Shown: piece by piece, positions 1 to 8,287 of the stretch
Position numbering within the stretch: position 1 is the stretch's first letter
How the letters are laid out: the number at the start of each line of letters is the position of its first letter
Assembly (NCBI GenBank): GCA_900765165.1
Contig: CAAFQR010000178.1
Coordinates: 1 to 24,581, forward strand
From: Veillonellaceae bacterium
Lineage (GTDB): Bacteria; Bacillota; Negativicutes; Veillonellales; Veillonellaceae
Direction: 5' to 3'
Length of the DNA: 24,581 nucleotides
Program-made: the position numbers and the translations under genes
Notes under the pieces: model-generated
What the model saw: only the letters and a program-made list of their open reading frames with translations
Database searches by the model: none
Told to the model about the DNA's origin: nothing

Positions 1-395
1 CCGTGGAAGCCACCACCGATTTTCGGGTGCTTGTAAATCTGAGCCAAGGTACTTTCGATGAAGCCGGTTGCAGCGCCGATAGCAGCGATGAACCACATCC
101 AGAAGATAGCGCCCGGGCCGCCCAGAACAACGGCAATGGCGATACCGGCGATGTTACCAACGCCTACGCGGGAAGCGGTGCTGACGCAGAAGGCCTGGAA
201 AGAAGAAATATGATTGCCGTCTGTCTTCGCGCCAACGCCTTCGCCGAGGAGTCGGATCATTTCAGGAATTTCGCGTAACTGAATGCATTTTGTGGTAATG
301 GTGAACCAAATACCTGCGATAATGAGTAAGTAGATGATGAGGTAGTCCCATAAATAGCCATTAATGGTGTTGACCAAGTTATTCAAGGCGTCCAT
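1..395 (-). CDS. Sodium:alanine/glycine symporter (AGCS family), N-terminal part
   Basis: The first 131 codons of a gene reading leftward off the window edge. The ATG lies at 393-395 with an AAGGAT-type ribosome binding site about 11 bases upstream. The N-terminus (MDALNNLVNTINGYLWDYLI) leads into a first membrane helix. Further on comes the family hallmark region with FQAFCVSTASRVGVGN, GGPGAIFWMW and GFIESTLAQIYK, typical of AlsT/DagA-type alanine or glycine:cation symporters. These import small neutral amino acids with Na+ or H+ across the inner membrane. Substrate preference cannot be read from this part. It is transcribed divergently from the SRP RNA; I found no convincing promoter for it in 396-510, only scattered TATAAT-like hexamers. 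Confidence 0.9.
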   Translation of the reverse strand, partial: MDALNNLVNTINGYLWDYLIIYLLIIAGIWFTITTKCIQLREIPEMIRLLGEGVGAKTDGNHISSFQAFCVSTASRVGVGNIAGIAIAVVLGGPGAIFWMWFIAAIGAATGFIESTLAQIYKHPKIGGGFH

Positions 396-592
396 AGGTA
401 TCGCATCCTTTCTTGTTAAAACATCCCATAGATTAATTTTGTCACACTGATTAGTATAACTGAAAAAACTTGCCTGATATATTATACTATAGAAAAGCGT
501 GTTGGCATAGAGTTTTCAATTGTCATTTGTGCATAGACAATGCGCAGGAAGTGAAAAATGGTCTACTACAGGTGTTCGCGTAAAGAAATTAG
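396..592. other. Intergenic spacer between divergent symporter and SRP RNA genes
   Basis: AT-rich gap of about 200 bases. It contains TATACT- and TATAAT-like hexamers on both strands around 455-490, but none is paired with a well-spaced -35. It probably carries the symporter promoter. I see no gene, repeat or stable hairpin in it. Confidence 0.4.
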
Positions 593-621
593 TTGTCAGT
601 TTTGAAGTAATCGGTTATAAT
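593..621 (+). promoter_or_regulatory. Sigma-A-type promoter of the SRP RNA
   Basis: TTGTCA (593-598) and TATAAT (616-621) are separated by 17 bases, an almost ideal housekeeping promoter. It predicts transcription starting near 628, just before the first paired base of the SRP RNA. Confidence 0.8.
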
Positions 622-627
622 AGTATA

Positions 628-790
628 GCTAGCCGTAATGCAGGACTGGATTATGGCAGTCTTGTGGGGCTCGTGCAATGGAAGCCCGTGAACCGTGTCA
701 GGATCGAGAGATAGCAGCACTAAGCGGTCACTTTCATGTGCCACGAGGGTACCTATAAGGCTGTCATAATCGAGTGCTGCCGGATAGCAT
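628..790 (+). ncRNA. ffs: Signal recognition particle RNA
   Basis: RNA scaffold of the signal recognition particle, which binds Ffh and targets membrane proteins co-translationally. The conserved domain IV is clear: GTGAACCGTGTCAGG (688-702) and AGCAGCACTAAG (713-724), flanked by GTGCAATGG and CATGTGCCACGAGGG. The apical loop is GAGA closed by ATC/GAT, where GGAA is more usual. Distal arms pair as GATTATGGCAG (649-659) with CTGTCATAATC (770-780 region), continuing outward to GCAG/CTGC. The RNA is about 160 bases and appears to start right at the S-domain stem, with no 5' sequence for an Alu domain. Its position directly before dnaX matches many Firmicutes. The exact ends are inferred. Confidence 0.9.
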
Positions 791-817
791 AGCAGCGATG
801 GCATCGCTGCTTTTTTT
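791..817 (+). terminator. Intrinsic terminator of the SRP RNA
   Basis: A perfect 9-bp stem, AGCAGCGAT (791-799) with ATCGCTGCT (803-811), a 3-base loop and a run of seven T. Confidence 0.9.
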
Positions 818-824
818 ATTCGTA

Positions 825-853
825 GCGACATACAGTAATGTTAGATATTATAT
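825..853 (+). promoter_or_regulatory. Possible weak promoter for the dnaX operon
   Basis: GCGACA (825-830), a 17-base spacer and TTATAT (848-853) lie after the SRP terminator and about 50 bases before dnaX. Both hexamers deviate from consensus, so readthrough from the SRP promoter is an alternative. Confidence 0.25.
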
Positions 854-903
854 AAGCGTATTCGTTAAGGGCTCATGGTAGTGGCGACGAAAGGAGGGAC
901 GTC

Positions 904-3363
904 ATGAGTTATGTAGCTTTATATCGTAAGTGGCGTCCGAAGACGTTTACCGATGTAGTCGGTCAGGAGCAGGTAACGGCGCCGTTGATGCGCGCTGTGC
1001 GCGAGGACAAGGTGGCCCATGCGTATTTGTTCTCCGGACCTCGTGGTACCGGCAAGACCAGTATGGCCAAGATTTTTGCCCGTGCGGTGAACTGCGAGCA
1101 TGGCCCAACGGACCATCCGTGCAATGAGTGTACGTCGTGTAAGCAGATTTTAAGCGGTCAGTCTATGGATGTTATCGAAATGGATGCTGCGTCCAATCGT
1201 GGTATTGATGAAATCAGAAGCCTCCGCGAAAGTGTTAAGTTTTTGCCGGTAGAAGGGCGCAAGAAGATTTTCATCATCGACGAAGCGCACATGCTTACCA
1301 ATGAAGCGTGGAATGCGCTGCTGAAGACAATCGAAGAGCCGCCGGCTCACGTTATGTTTATCTTCGCCACCACGGAAGCGGATAAGCTGCCGGTTACGAT
1401 TTTATCTCGTTGTCAGCGCTATACGTTCCGCCGCATTACGGCGGATGCCATTACGGAGCATTTGCTCCACGTGGCGGAAGCGCAGAATTTGCCGCTAGAG
1501 CCACAGGCGGCGCGGTTAATCGCCGTTCATGCGGACGGTGGCTTGCGTGATGCGTTGAGTATCCTCGACCAGTGCGCCGGCATGGCGACGGATTCTATTA
1601 CCACGGCTACTGTGGAAGAGATGATTGGCCTTGTGGGCAAAGAATGGATTATCAAGGTCTATGACGATTTGTGTAAAGGTGATGGGGCGGCGCTGTTAGT
1701 CGCCATGAAGGAAGCCTTGGCCGAAGGCCGTGACAGTCGTCAGATTTTGGAGGCTCTTATTGAGCACATTCGGGCGCTGTTGGTAGCCCGCGTGTTGCCT
1801 GATGCGGAAGAGCTGAGCGTGTACGATTCGTTTAAGGATGACTTTTTAGCACAGGCACAGAATGCGGATATGGCATTGCTCAATAAATACGTGCGCGATT
1901 TGCAGCAAATTGCCGCCGATGCGAAGCGTGTCGATAATCCGCGTATCATCGTGGAAACGGGCCTGTTGGCTATGTGTGCTCACGTGCGCTTAACGTCGGA
2001 AAGCGTGGCCGAACGCTTATCTATCGTAGAACAGCGTCTTGACCGTGAGGAAAATGGTTTGGCAGATCGCGTGGCTAAGCTGGAATCACAGCGTGGGGCC
2101 CGCGTGCCGGAACCGTACGATAGAGCGCCGCAGCCGCAGGCTATGACTATGGCTCCGCCAGCGACTCCTAGTGAAATAAACTTCTCTGCACCACCGCCCG
2201 GAGCGCCAAGTCCGGTTCAGAGCGCACCGGCGGCCGCAGTACCGCCGCGAGCTACGGTGCCACAAGCTGGTACGATGCCACCCAGTGCCGGGGCTATGCC
2301 GCCAGGAGCTATGCCGCCTGGCGCGACACCGCCCGGTCATCCGGCCGGTAGCCCTGTTGGGGCTGTAGCACCTGGTAAAGCGGCTCCAACAAAAGCGTCT
2401 GCACCGCCACCGCCGGCACCGAAGCGCGTAGCGACGTCACAAGGCTTTGGTGGCAATGCTGATGCGACCAGACATTATGAAGTTGTGGTAGGTCAGCAGG
2501 TACGAAAACCGGATACATATAGAAAAATACAAGCCGATATGTTACAATATGCGAAAAGCCGAAGCTGGAATGTTACGGCTGGCTTTTATAATGTAGCACA
2601 GCTCATCTATGTCGATGAAAGTCGCGCCGTGTTTGCTTTTAGCGCCGTCGGGCTTATCGGCATTGCTGGCGTACCGGACCGTCTTCGGGAGGTTACGGAA
2701 GCCATGCAGTATGTGCTGGGCTATCCATTGATTGTACAGATTTTAGAGCGAACCGCTCCGGCTGCTCGTCAGTATCACGAAGCGGCGAAGGGCAATATTG
2801 GAGCTGGTACGCATAGTACCGGTGCAGCGGCACCACCGCAGGTACAGCCAAGCGCTGCGCCAGCAGCGCCAAAACAGGCACCACCACCGCAACAGCCGGC
2901 ACCTACGCCGCCGAAGTCGGTAGCACCGCCAGCGGCTACCGCGGCTGCAACGCCGTCGGCACCGCAGCCGAAAGCGCCAACGGCAACGCCGGACCCGTCG
3001 GACCCGATGAGTGGCGTGGATGATTTTGGTGCTTCGGAGTGGGAAGCGCCACCACCGCCTGAGGATGATGATTTCACAGGCAGTGGGGAAATGGCACCAT
3101 CCGGCTTCGAGGATAGCGAGGCACCGATGGGAGATACGCCGGGAAAACCCGCGGTTAGCGACGCCACGGACACGACGGTACGCTACGCTAACGGACATCC
3201 CGTAGACGTACGGTCGCTGCCAAAGTGGGATCCGGACCACTGCTCGCCGGAGGAATTGAATAACCCTGTGTTGCTAGGCGCGCTGGTGAATGCCGCCGCC
3301 GAGGGACACGATATTTATATGGAAATAATCGATGATGATGAAGAATCTAAGGAGGAACAGTAA
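904..3363 (+). CDS. dnaX: DNA polymerase III subunits gamma/tau
   Basis: Clamp-loader ATPase of the replisome, 819 residues. It begins with the standard YRKWRPKTF motif after a strong AAAGGAGGG site. The AAA+ core shows Walker A GPRGTGKT (45-52), zinc-binding cysteines C64, C73, C76 and C79, Walker B FIIDEAH (123-129), sensor ATTE (155-158) and the SRC motif (168-170). After domain III come a long Pro/Ala linker (about 400-505, with GAMPPG repeats), a folded tau-type segment (about 525-625), a second Pro/Ala linker and an acidic C-terminal tail ending EEQ. This is longer than the roughly 560-640 residues common in Firmicutes because of the linkers. I saw no clear slippery heptamer for making gamma by frameshift. 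It heads dnaX-ybaB-recR. Confidence 0.97.
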   Translation: MSYVALYRKWRPKTFTDVVGQEQVTAPLMRAVREDKVAHAYLFSGPRGTGKTSMAKIFARAVNCEHGPTDHPCNECTSCKQILSGQSMDVIEMDAASNRGIDEIRSLRESVKFLPVEGRKKIFIIDEAHMLTNEAWNALLKTIEEPPAHVMFIFATTEADKLPVTILSRCQRYTFRRITADAITEHLLHVAEAQNLPLEPQAARLIAVHADGGLRDALSILDQCAGMATDSITTATVEEMIGLVGKEWIIKVYDDLCKGDGAALLVAMKEALAEGRDSRQILEALIEHIRALLVARVLPDAEELSVYDSFKDDFLAQAQNADMALLNKYVRDLQQIAADAKRVDNPRIIVETGLLAMCAHVRLTSESVAERLSIVEQRLDREENGLADRVAKLESQRGARVPEPYDRAPQPQAMTMAPPATPSEINFSAPPPGAPSPVQSAPAAAVPPRATVPQAGTMPPSAGAMPPGAMPPGATPPGHPAGSPVGAVAPGKAAPTKASAPPPPAPKRVATSQGFGGNADATRHYEVVVGQQVRKPDTYRKIQADMLQYAKSRSWNVTAGFYNVAQLIYVDESRAVFAFSAVGLIGIAGVPDRLREVTEAMQYVLGYPLIVQILERTAPAARQYHEAAKGNIGAGTHSTGAAAPPQVQPSAAPAAPKQAPPPQQPAPTPPKSVAPPAATAAATPSAPQPKAPTATPDPSDPMSGVDDFGASEWEAPPPPEDDDFTGSGEMAPSGFEDSEAPMGDTPGKPAVSDATDTTVRYANGHPVDVRSLPKWDPDHCSPEELNNPVLLGALVNAAAEGHDIYMEIIDDDEESKEEQ

Positions 3364-3687
3364 ATGTTTAATGGTATGGGCAACATGCAAGGTATGATGA
3401 AAAAGGTGCAGAAAATGCAGGCAGAAATGCAGAAGCTTCAGGAAGAATTGAAGACGCGCACCGTTGACGCTTCCGTTGGTGGCGGCGTTGTTACCGTTGT
3501 GATGAACGGCGAAAAAGAAGTGCAGTCTGTTAAGATTGACCCGGCTGCCGTTGATCCGGAAGACGTTGAAATGTTAGAAGACTTGATTGTTGCAGCTGTA
3601 AACGAAGCCGCTCACAAGGTAGACGACATGATGGCTCAGGAAATGGGCAAAGTTACCGGCGGCTTGAAATTACCGGGCATGTTCTAA
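3364..3687 (+). CDS. ybaB: Nucleoid-associated protein, YbaB/EbfC family
   Basis: A small dimeric DNA-binding protein of 107 residues, the usual family size. It has the typical start MFNGMGNMQGMMKKVQKMQAE, a Met/Gln/Lys-rich helical region, then a central beta region and a C-terminal helix with MEKVTGGL-like EMGKVTGGLKLPGMF. Its ATG directly follows the dnaX stop codon, with TAAGGAGGAACAG inside the end of dnaX as the ribosome binding site, so translation is probably coupled. The dnaX-ybaB-recR order is conserved across many bacteria and suggests a role around replication-linked repair, though the exact function of the family is unsettled. Confidence 0.95.
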   Translation: MFNGMGNMQGMMKKVQKMQAEMQKLQEELKTRTVDASVGGGVVTVVMNGEKEVQSVKIDPAAVDPEDVEMLEDLIVAAVNEAAHKVDDMMAQEMGKVTGGLKLPGMF

Positions 3688-4277
3688 TGACAAACGCACT
3701 GGAACGCTTGGTGGAAGAGCTGCGTCGCTTACCCGGTATCGGCTCGAAATCGGCACGCCGCTTGGCGTACCACATTGTAGAATTACCGGAAGAGGATGCA
3801 CAGCGCCTGATTGAGACCATTGAAGCAGCGAAGAAGGCAACGAAGCGCTGCTCCATTTGCTTCAATTTATCGGCCCAGAATCCTTGCGAGTTCTGCAGTG
3901 ACGATCGCCGCGATAAATCCACGATTTGTGTGGTCGAAACGTCTCGTGACGTTATGGCCATCGAACGAAGCGGCGACTACAAAGGTTTATATCACGTATT
4001 GGAAGGGGCCTTGTCCCCTATGGAAGGCATTGGTGCCGAAGATATTCGCATCAAAGAGCTTATCGCGCGCCTTCGCGACAATACGGTGAAGGAAGTAATT
4101 TTGGCAACGGACCCCGACGTGGAAGGGGAAGCGACGGCCCTTTATATTGCGCGGCTCTTGCAGCCCAGCGGCATTAAGGTAACCCGTATCGCTCGTGGTG
4201 TGCCCGTCGGTGGCGATATTGAATACGCCGATGAAATCACCTTGGGCGGCGCCGTTGTGAATCGACAGGAGATGTAA
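3687..4277 (+). CDS. recR: Recombination mediator RecR
   Basis: Part of the RecFOR/RecOR pathway that loads RecA on gapped DNA. At 196 residues it is full length. It has an N-terminal helix-hairpin-helix (LRRLPGIGSKSARRLAYHI, about 12-30), a zinc finger C55-x2-C58-x8-C67-x2-C70, and a Toprim domain from about 79 (ICVVE) with LATDPDVEGEATALY, followed by the conserved TRIARGVPVGGDIEYAD end. The ATG overlaps the ybaB stop (TAATG), indicating translational coupling. The gene is followed within 6 bases by the BofA-family gene, an arrangement also familiar from Bacillus, where recR and bofA are near neighbours. Confidence 0.97.
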   Translation: MTNALERLVEELRRLPGIGSKSARRLAYHIVELPEEDAQRLIETIEAAKKATKRCSICFNLSAQNPCEFCSDDRRDKSTICVVETSRDVMAIERSGDYKGLYHVLEGALSPMEGIGAEDIRIKELIARLRDNTVKEVILATDPDVEGEATALYIARLLQPSGIKVTRIARGVPVGGDIEYADEITLGGAVVNRQEM

Positions 4278-4282
4278 TACAA

Positions 4283-4564
4283 ATGGATATGAGCATGCTC
4301 AGCACGTTAATGGGCGGCGTTACTAGCACAACCGGCGTGACGACCCAAGTCGTAATCGCTATCATTGCGTTAGTATTGTTATTTAAGTTGGCGTTCTATA
4401 CGGTGAAAAAAGTGGTGCTCCACTTGGTAACCGGCTATATCGCCTTCTTGGCTATAACCTCGATTTTCAATATTCCCGTACACATGGGTGTAATGATGTG
4501 GGCGTTGACGGCCATGTTTGGACCGTTGCCGGTTATCGGGCTTGCTTTGTGGCATACCATGTAA
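4283..4564 (+). CDS. BofA-family small membrane protein
   Basis: 93 residues with two strongly hydrophobic segments (about 20-38 and 44-92 with a break) and the family's C-terminal pattern of an Asn/Pro/Val turn followed by FGPLPVIGLALWH. In sporulating Bacillus BofA restrains SpoIVFB processing of pro-sigma-K. Many non-sporulating Firmicutes keep a homologue next to recR whose role is unknown, so I assign only the family. AGGAG (4269-4273) lies 9 bases before ATG 4283; a second ATG at 4289 is possible. Identification relies on length, topology and the recR neighbour more than on strong motifs. Confidence 0.75.
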   Translation: MDMSMLSTLMGGVTSTTGVTTQVVIAIIALVLLFKLAFYTVKKVVLHLVTGYIAFLAITSIFNIPVHMGVMMWALTAMFGPLPVIGLALWHTM

Positions 4565-4583
4565 GAACGTACGGAGGACACCG

Positions 4584-7190
4584 ATGGCACAGTTAAACGA
4601 ATTACAGCAACGGGTAGTAAACACGTTAGACCGCAATTTGCTCGTATTGGCCTCGGCAGGCACCGGAAAAACGAATACGTTGGCGCACCGGGTGGCGCAT
4701 ATTATCACTAGCGGACGGGCTTCGGCTGAAGCGATTCTTTGCATGACCTTCACCAACAAAGCTTCCCGTGAAATGAAAGACCGCATTGCCACCATCGCCG
4801 GTTCGTCTGCAAAAGCTGTGGAGGTAAGCACCTTCCACAGCTTTTGTTATAAGGTAATCCGCGAGGAAAGTAAGCGCAACGATGGTTTATATGCCGAATC
4901 GGCCATTTACGATGAAGAGGACGCTAAAGAGATTCTCTTGCCGTGGAAGCAGGACGGCGTGAAGGATATGCTCTTTGCCGCCGCTGTAGCGCACGTGAAG
5001 GAATACCGTTCCTTGTGGAATTATTACGGCGATGATGAAGAAGCGGATTTGCAGCGCACCATTGACCGCCTTATAAAGGAAGAGGAAGCAGTGATGCTTC
5101 GCTTCTTTGGTGGCAAGGATAGCTTTATCGCTAAGTCCGGCCTCAGTGATTTCAAAAAGGATGGTGCGCGACGTATTGCCGGCTATAACCGGGCGCTCGC
5201 TGATTTGCACGGCATGGATTTTACGGACCTTATCACCGAAGTGCGTCGTCTCTTCAATGACCCGGAAACGGCGTCTCGCTGGCAGCAGCGGTACCAGTAT
5301 ATTTGCGTTGATGAAATGCAGGATACGGGCGAGCTGGAAGCGGCGGTGCTGAAGGTGCTGTGGACCGGCAATCGGGTGCTCCTGTGCGGCGATTATTTCC
5401 AAACGATTTACGAGTGGCGCGGCTCAAAGCCGTTGGAGTTGCTCGATGATTATAAGGCGGAGTTTGATCCGGAGACTATCGTGTTCTACGAGAATTATCG
5501 GGCAAACCGCAGCCTTTTCGATGCGTCATTAGCTGTGCTGGAGCGCATGTTCCCGCAGCTGGTGGAGCGTTTTTATGAGGAAAAGCCTTACGCCGCGTCG
5601 AAGGACCCCGGCGAGCCAATCCTTATTCATCCGGCTCCCACGGAGTGGAAGGAAGGGGCCTACATTTTCGACTCCATCCGCAAGCTCTCGAAGGACAGCG
5701 ATGTAGGCGTTTTGGTGCGCAATAACCGCCAGGCTCAGTATTTAAGCCAGCTCTTCAATAAGCTTAACGAAAGCCTGCCGGAAGATGACCGCCGGGCCTT
5801 TATGATTATTGACCAGTTCAAGTTTTTCCGCCGTGGTGAAATAAAAGATGTCATGGCGTACTTTAAGCTTCTCATCAATCCCTACGACGCTATGAGCGCG
5901 AAGCGCATTATCAAGCGCTATGTGTCCGGTATTGGTGATGCCCGCATTCAGGCCATTGAAAGCGAAGAATCGCGGCAGGCTGGCTTACGCTTGACGGACT
6001 TCCTTGATTTGCGTATTTTTGAAGCAGAGCCATACGAACGATTGGTGTCGGCATTGAAGTCAGGCAACGTGGTGGTGTATGACGTAGAAAGTACGGGCAC
6101 AGATACGACGCGCGATGATATTATCCAAATCGCCGCTATTCGCCTTAATGCCGATGGCACGGAAGGCGAGGTATTCGAGCGGTTCTTGAAACCGACGAAG
6201 TCCGTAGGTACATCGGCGGCGGTTCATGGCTTTACCGATGAATACTTGGCAGAACATGGTGAAGACCCGGCTGTGGTACTGAAAGATTTTATAGAGTTTT
6301 CTAAGGGTGCTGTTATCGTAGGTCACAATGTTGGCTATGACGTAAGCATTTTAGGGGCTCAGCTTCATAAGTATAATTTACCGGCTGCTAGCTTTAGCGC
6401 CGTTTATGATACCTTAGATATTTATCGCCGGTTCTATCCGCGCTTAGAAAACCACAAGCTTGGCTTTTTGAGCGACCATTTTCCTATCGACCATAAACCG
6501 ACGCACAACGCCTTAGACGATATTCGCGCTACGGGATTACTGCTCAATTATGCCATTGAGCATAACATTGAGCCTACGGTGGATAAGCGTCGCGCCTTGA
6601 TAAGTATGTATAAGGATGCGTTCGCGCCTATTGCGGCAGGCATGGATACGCTGCGCCGTAAGAGTTATACGGAAAAGCCGTCGCAACTATTGGCGTACAT
6701 TATGAACCAGATGGGCGTGGTGGCTTACTATAAGGAACATCGCGAGGAAGCGCGCATTGAAAATATCCGCGATTTGTATCGCATTTTAACGGAACTGGAA
6801 CAGCGGGAAACGGACCTAACAGGCCGCGGCTGTTTGCAGCGGATTTTAGAGGAAGCGGCGTTGACGGCGGGCGAACCGGACCGACGCATTAAAAATAGCG
6901 GCGCTATCCCCATCATTACGGTCCATCAGGCAAAGGGCAGTGAGTTTGACCATGTGTTCCTAGCCGGTATGCGCGATGGTGAGTTCCCGTCGCGGCTGGC
7001 GGTGATGGAAGGAAATTTGCCGGAAGAACAGCGGTTATTTTACGTGGCCATAACGCGGGCGCGAAAGACGTTGTGCATGACCTATGCTAAGGAAGATAGC
7101 CGCCATCGACAGGGCCGTCCCAGTCCCTTTTTGCAGTATTTGCCGGCGCAGTCGGTAACGGGCGCACCGCGTCCAGAGGAGTTATTATGA
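4584..7190 (+). CDS. UvrD/PcrA-like SF1A helicase with an inserted DEDDh 3'-5' exonuclease domain
   Basis: 868 residues. I start at ATG 4584, six bases after GGAGGACA; an upstream in-frame start would run into the bofA end. Superfamily 1 motifs: Q motif LNELQQ, Walker A ASAGTGKT (23-30), TFTNKA (55-60), Walker B VDEMQDT (242-248), GDYFQTIYEWRGS (269-281), ENYRANRS (303-310), motif V with VHQAKGSEFDHVFL (780-793) and motif VI QRLFYVAITRARKTL (816-830). Between the 2B-type segment RRGEIKDVMAYFKLLINP (about 416-433) and motif V sits a complete DnaQ-like exonuclease at about 495-660: YDVEST (D500, E502), HNVGYD (D586) and HNALDD (H641, D646). All DEDDh residues are present. It overlaps the next gene by 4 bases. 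It presumably unwinds and trims DNA in repair. I do not recognise this nested architecture as a named protein. Confidence 0.92.
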   Translation: MAQLNELQQRVVNTLDRNLLVLASAGTGKTNTLAHRVAHIITSGRASAEAILCMTFTNKASREMKDRIATIAGSSAKAVEVSTFHSFCYKVIREESKRNDGLYAESAIYDEEDAKEILLPWKQDGVKDMLFAAAVAHVKEYRSLWNYYGDDEEADLQRTIDRLIKEEEAVMLRFFGGKDSFIAKSGLSDFKKDGARRIAGYNRALADLHGMDFTDLITEVRRLFNDPETASRWQQRYQYICVDEMQDTGELEAAVLKVLWTGNRVLLCGDYFQTIYEWRGSKPLELLDDYKAEFDPETIVFYENYRANRSLFDASLAVLERMFPQLVERFYEEKPYAASKDPGEPILIHPAPTEWKEGAYIFDSIRKLSKDSDVGVLVRNNRQAQYLSQLFNKLNESLPEDDRRAFMIIDQFKFFRRGEIKDVMAYFKLLINPYDAMSAKRIIKRYVSGIGDARIQAIESEESRQAGLRLTDFLDLRIFEAEPYERLVSALKSGNVVVYDVESTGTDTTRDDIIQIAAIRLNADGTEGEVFERFLKPTKSVGTSAAVHGFTDEYLAEHGEDPAVVLKDFIEFSKGAVIVGHNVGYDVSILGAQLHKYNLPAASFSAVYDTLDIYRRFYPRLENHKLGFLSDHFPIDHKPTHNALDDIRATGLLLNYAIEHNIEPTVDKRRALISMYKDAFAPIAAGMDTLRRKSYTEKPSQLLAYIMNQMGVVAYYKEHREEARIENIRDLYRILTELEQRETDLTGRGCLQRILEEAALTAGEPDRRIKNSGAIPIITVHQAKGSEFDHVFLAGMRDGEFPSRLAVMEGNLPEEQRLFYVAITRARKTLCMTYAKEDSRHRQGRPSPFLQYLPAQSVTGAPRPEELL

Positions 7191-8059
7191 CACGAAAAAC
7201 GAAACGAAGTGACGATATTACCTTATTGGCGACGCCGGCGTTGTTGGCTGATGCGCCAGATGGTCTTACCGTAGGCAGTTGGCTAGAGCACGCCGGCTTT
7301 GCTCGGGCGGCGACGAAGCGTCTTTTCGACGCGAAGCAGGTGCTTTTAAATGGTCATCGCATTCGCCACACAGAGCCGGTACAGGTTGGTGATGAGCTGA
7401 CGTTACAGATGCTAAAGGAAAAGCTGGACTACGAACCGGTAGATATGGAGCTACACATCCTTTATGAAGATGAGGACCTTCTCATCCTAGACAAGCCGGT
7501 AGGCATTACGGTGAATTCGCCGGACCAAGTATCCATTGCGAACGGCGTAGCGGCATACTTTGAAGACCACGGCATTCGTCGCAAGGTGCGCTTTTTGAAT
7601 CGCTTGGACCGCGACACCTCCGGCTGCTTAGTAATCGCTAAAAGCGGCTTGGCCCAAAGCTATTACCAGCGCCAAATCGAAACGGACACCATGGAGAAAT
7701 GGTACCGCACCGTAGTAGTTGGTGAGTTAACCGGCGCGGCGGTCCTTGAATTGCCTATGGGTCGCGGTGAAGACGGCATTCACTATGAAGTGCGTGACGA
7801 TGGTAAAATGACGCGCACCGCCTATAACGCCTTAGCAACAACGGAGTGCCACGGCGTAGCGGGCACGGAAGTAGACGTGCGCCTTTACACCGGCAAAACG
7901 CACCAGATTCGCGTAGCTATGGCGCATGTAGGCCATCCGCTCGTAGGTGATGCGCTCTATGGCGAAGCCATTGAAGGCGTAACCTATGAACTGCGGGCGA
8001 AGCGCTTATCCTTTGTGCATATGCGCACCGGGGAACGCATTGTAGTAGAAGCCGAATAG
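7187..8059 (+). CDS. RluA-family pseudouridine synthase with S4 domain
   Basis: 290 residues. The ATGA overlap with the helicase stop and the GAGGAG site just before it indicate coupled translation. An S4 RNA-binding domain occupies about 27-75 (VGSWLEHAGF..KRLFDAKQVLLNG). The catalytic domain follows, with NRLDRDTSG (138-146; D141 the catalytic aspartate by family rule) and the C-terminal TGKTHQIRVAMAHVGHPLVGDALYG signature. It isomerises uridines in rRNA or tRNA. The RluA family has several specificities (RluC, RluD, TruC-type), and this sequence alone does not decide which. The N-terminus carries a short basic stretch, MTRKTKRSDD, before the S4 domain. Confidence 0.93.
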   Translation: MTRKTKRSDDITLLATPALLADAPDGLTVGSWLEHAGFARAATKRLFDAKQVLLNGHRIRHTEPVQVGDELTLQMLKEKLDYEPVDMELHILYEDEDLLILDKPVGITVNSPDQVSIANGVAAYFEDHGIRRKVRFLNRLDRDTSGCLVIAKSGLAQSYYQRQIETDTMEKWYRTVVVGELTGAAVLELPMGRGEDGIHYEVRDDGKMTRTAYNALATTECHGVAGTEVDVRLYTGKTHQIRVAMAHVGHPLVGDALYGEAIEGVTYELRAKRLSFVHMRTGERIVVEAE

Positions 8060-8151
8060 ACGAAGCCGTATAGGTAGGGGCACAAACGTATACTAAACTG
8101 GTGATGGCCTAGCCGCTGAGGAGGCTGGTCATTTCAGAGAAAGACATACGA

Positions 8152-8198
8152 AAAGGCGGGGTTACCGGGAAGATAGACTTCCTAGTAGCCCCGCCTTT
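8152..8198 (+). terminator. Terminator-like hairpin after the pseudouridine synthase gene
   Basis: A 14-bp stem, AAAGGCGGGGTTAC (8152-8165) with GTAGCCCCGCCTTT (8185-8198), extended inward by GGAAG/CTTCC. Only three T close the stem, then G. It lies between convergent genes and could act in both directions. Confidence 0.7.
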
Positions 8199-8252
8199 GT
8201 TGGCTTTGCAATCAACTCCAAAATTGCGGTGAGTTCAATAACGATGTGTAAG

Positions 8253-8274
8253 AAACTCTGTGGCAGCAGAGTTT
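8253..8274 (-). terminator. Hairpin after the NCS2 permease gene, probably its terminator
   Basis: AAACTCTG (8253-8260) pairs with CAGAGTTT (8267-8274) around a 6-base loop, 14 bases past the permease stop. On the minus strand it is followed by a short T-rich TTTCTTAC. Confidence 0.6.
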
Positions 8275-8287
8275 TGGGTTGTTAGAA

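Noticed and set aside
2743..3240. Long minus-strand open frame inside dnaX, rich in Arg, Cys and Trp.
   Set aside because: It mirrors the Pro/Ala-rich repetitive part of dnaX. The composition is typical of a shadow frame and there is no ribosome site.
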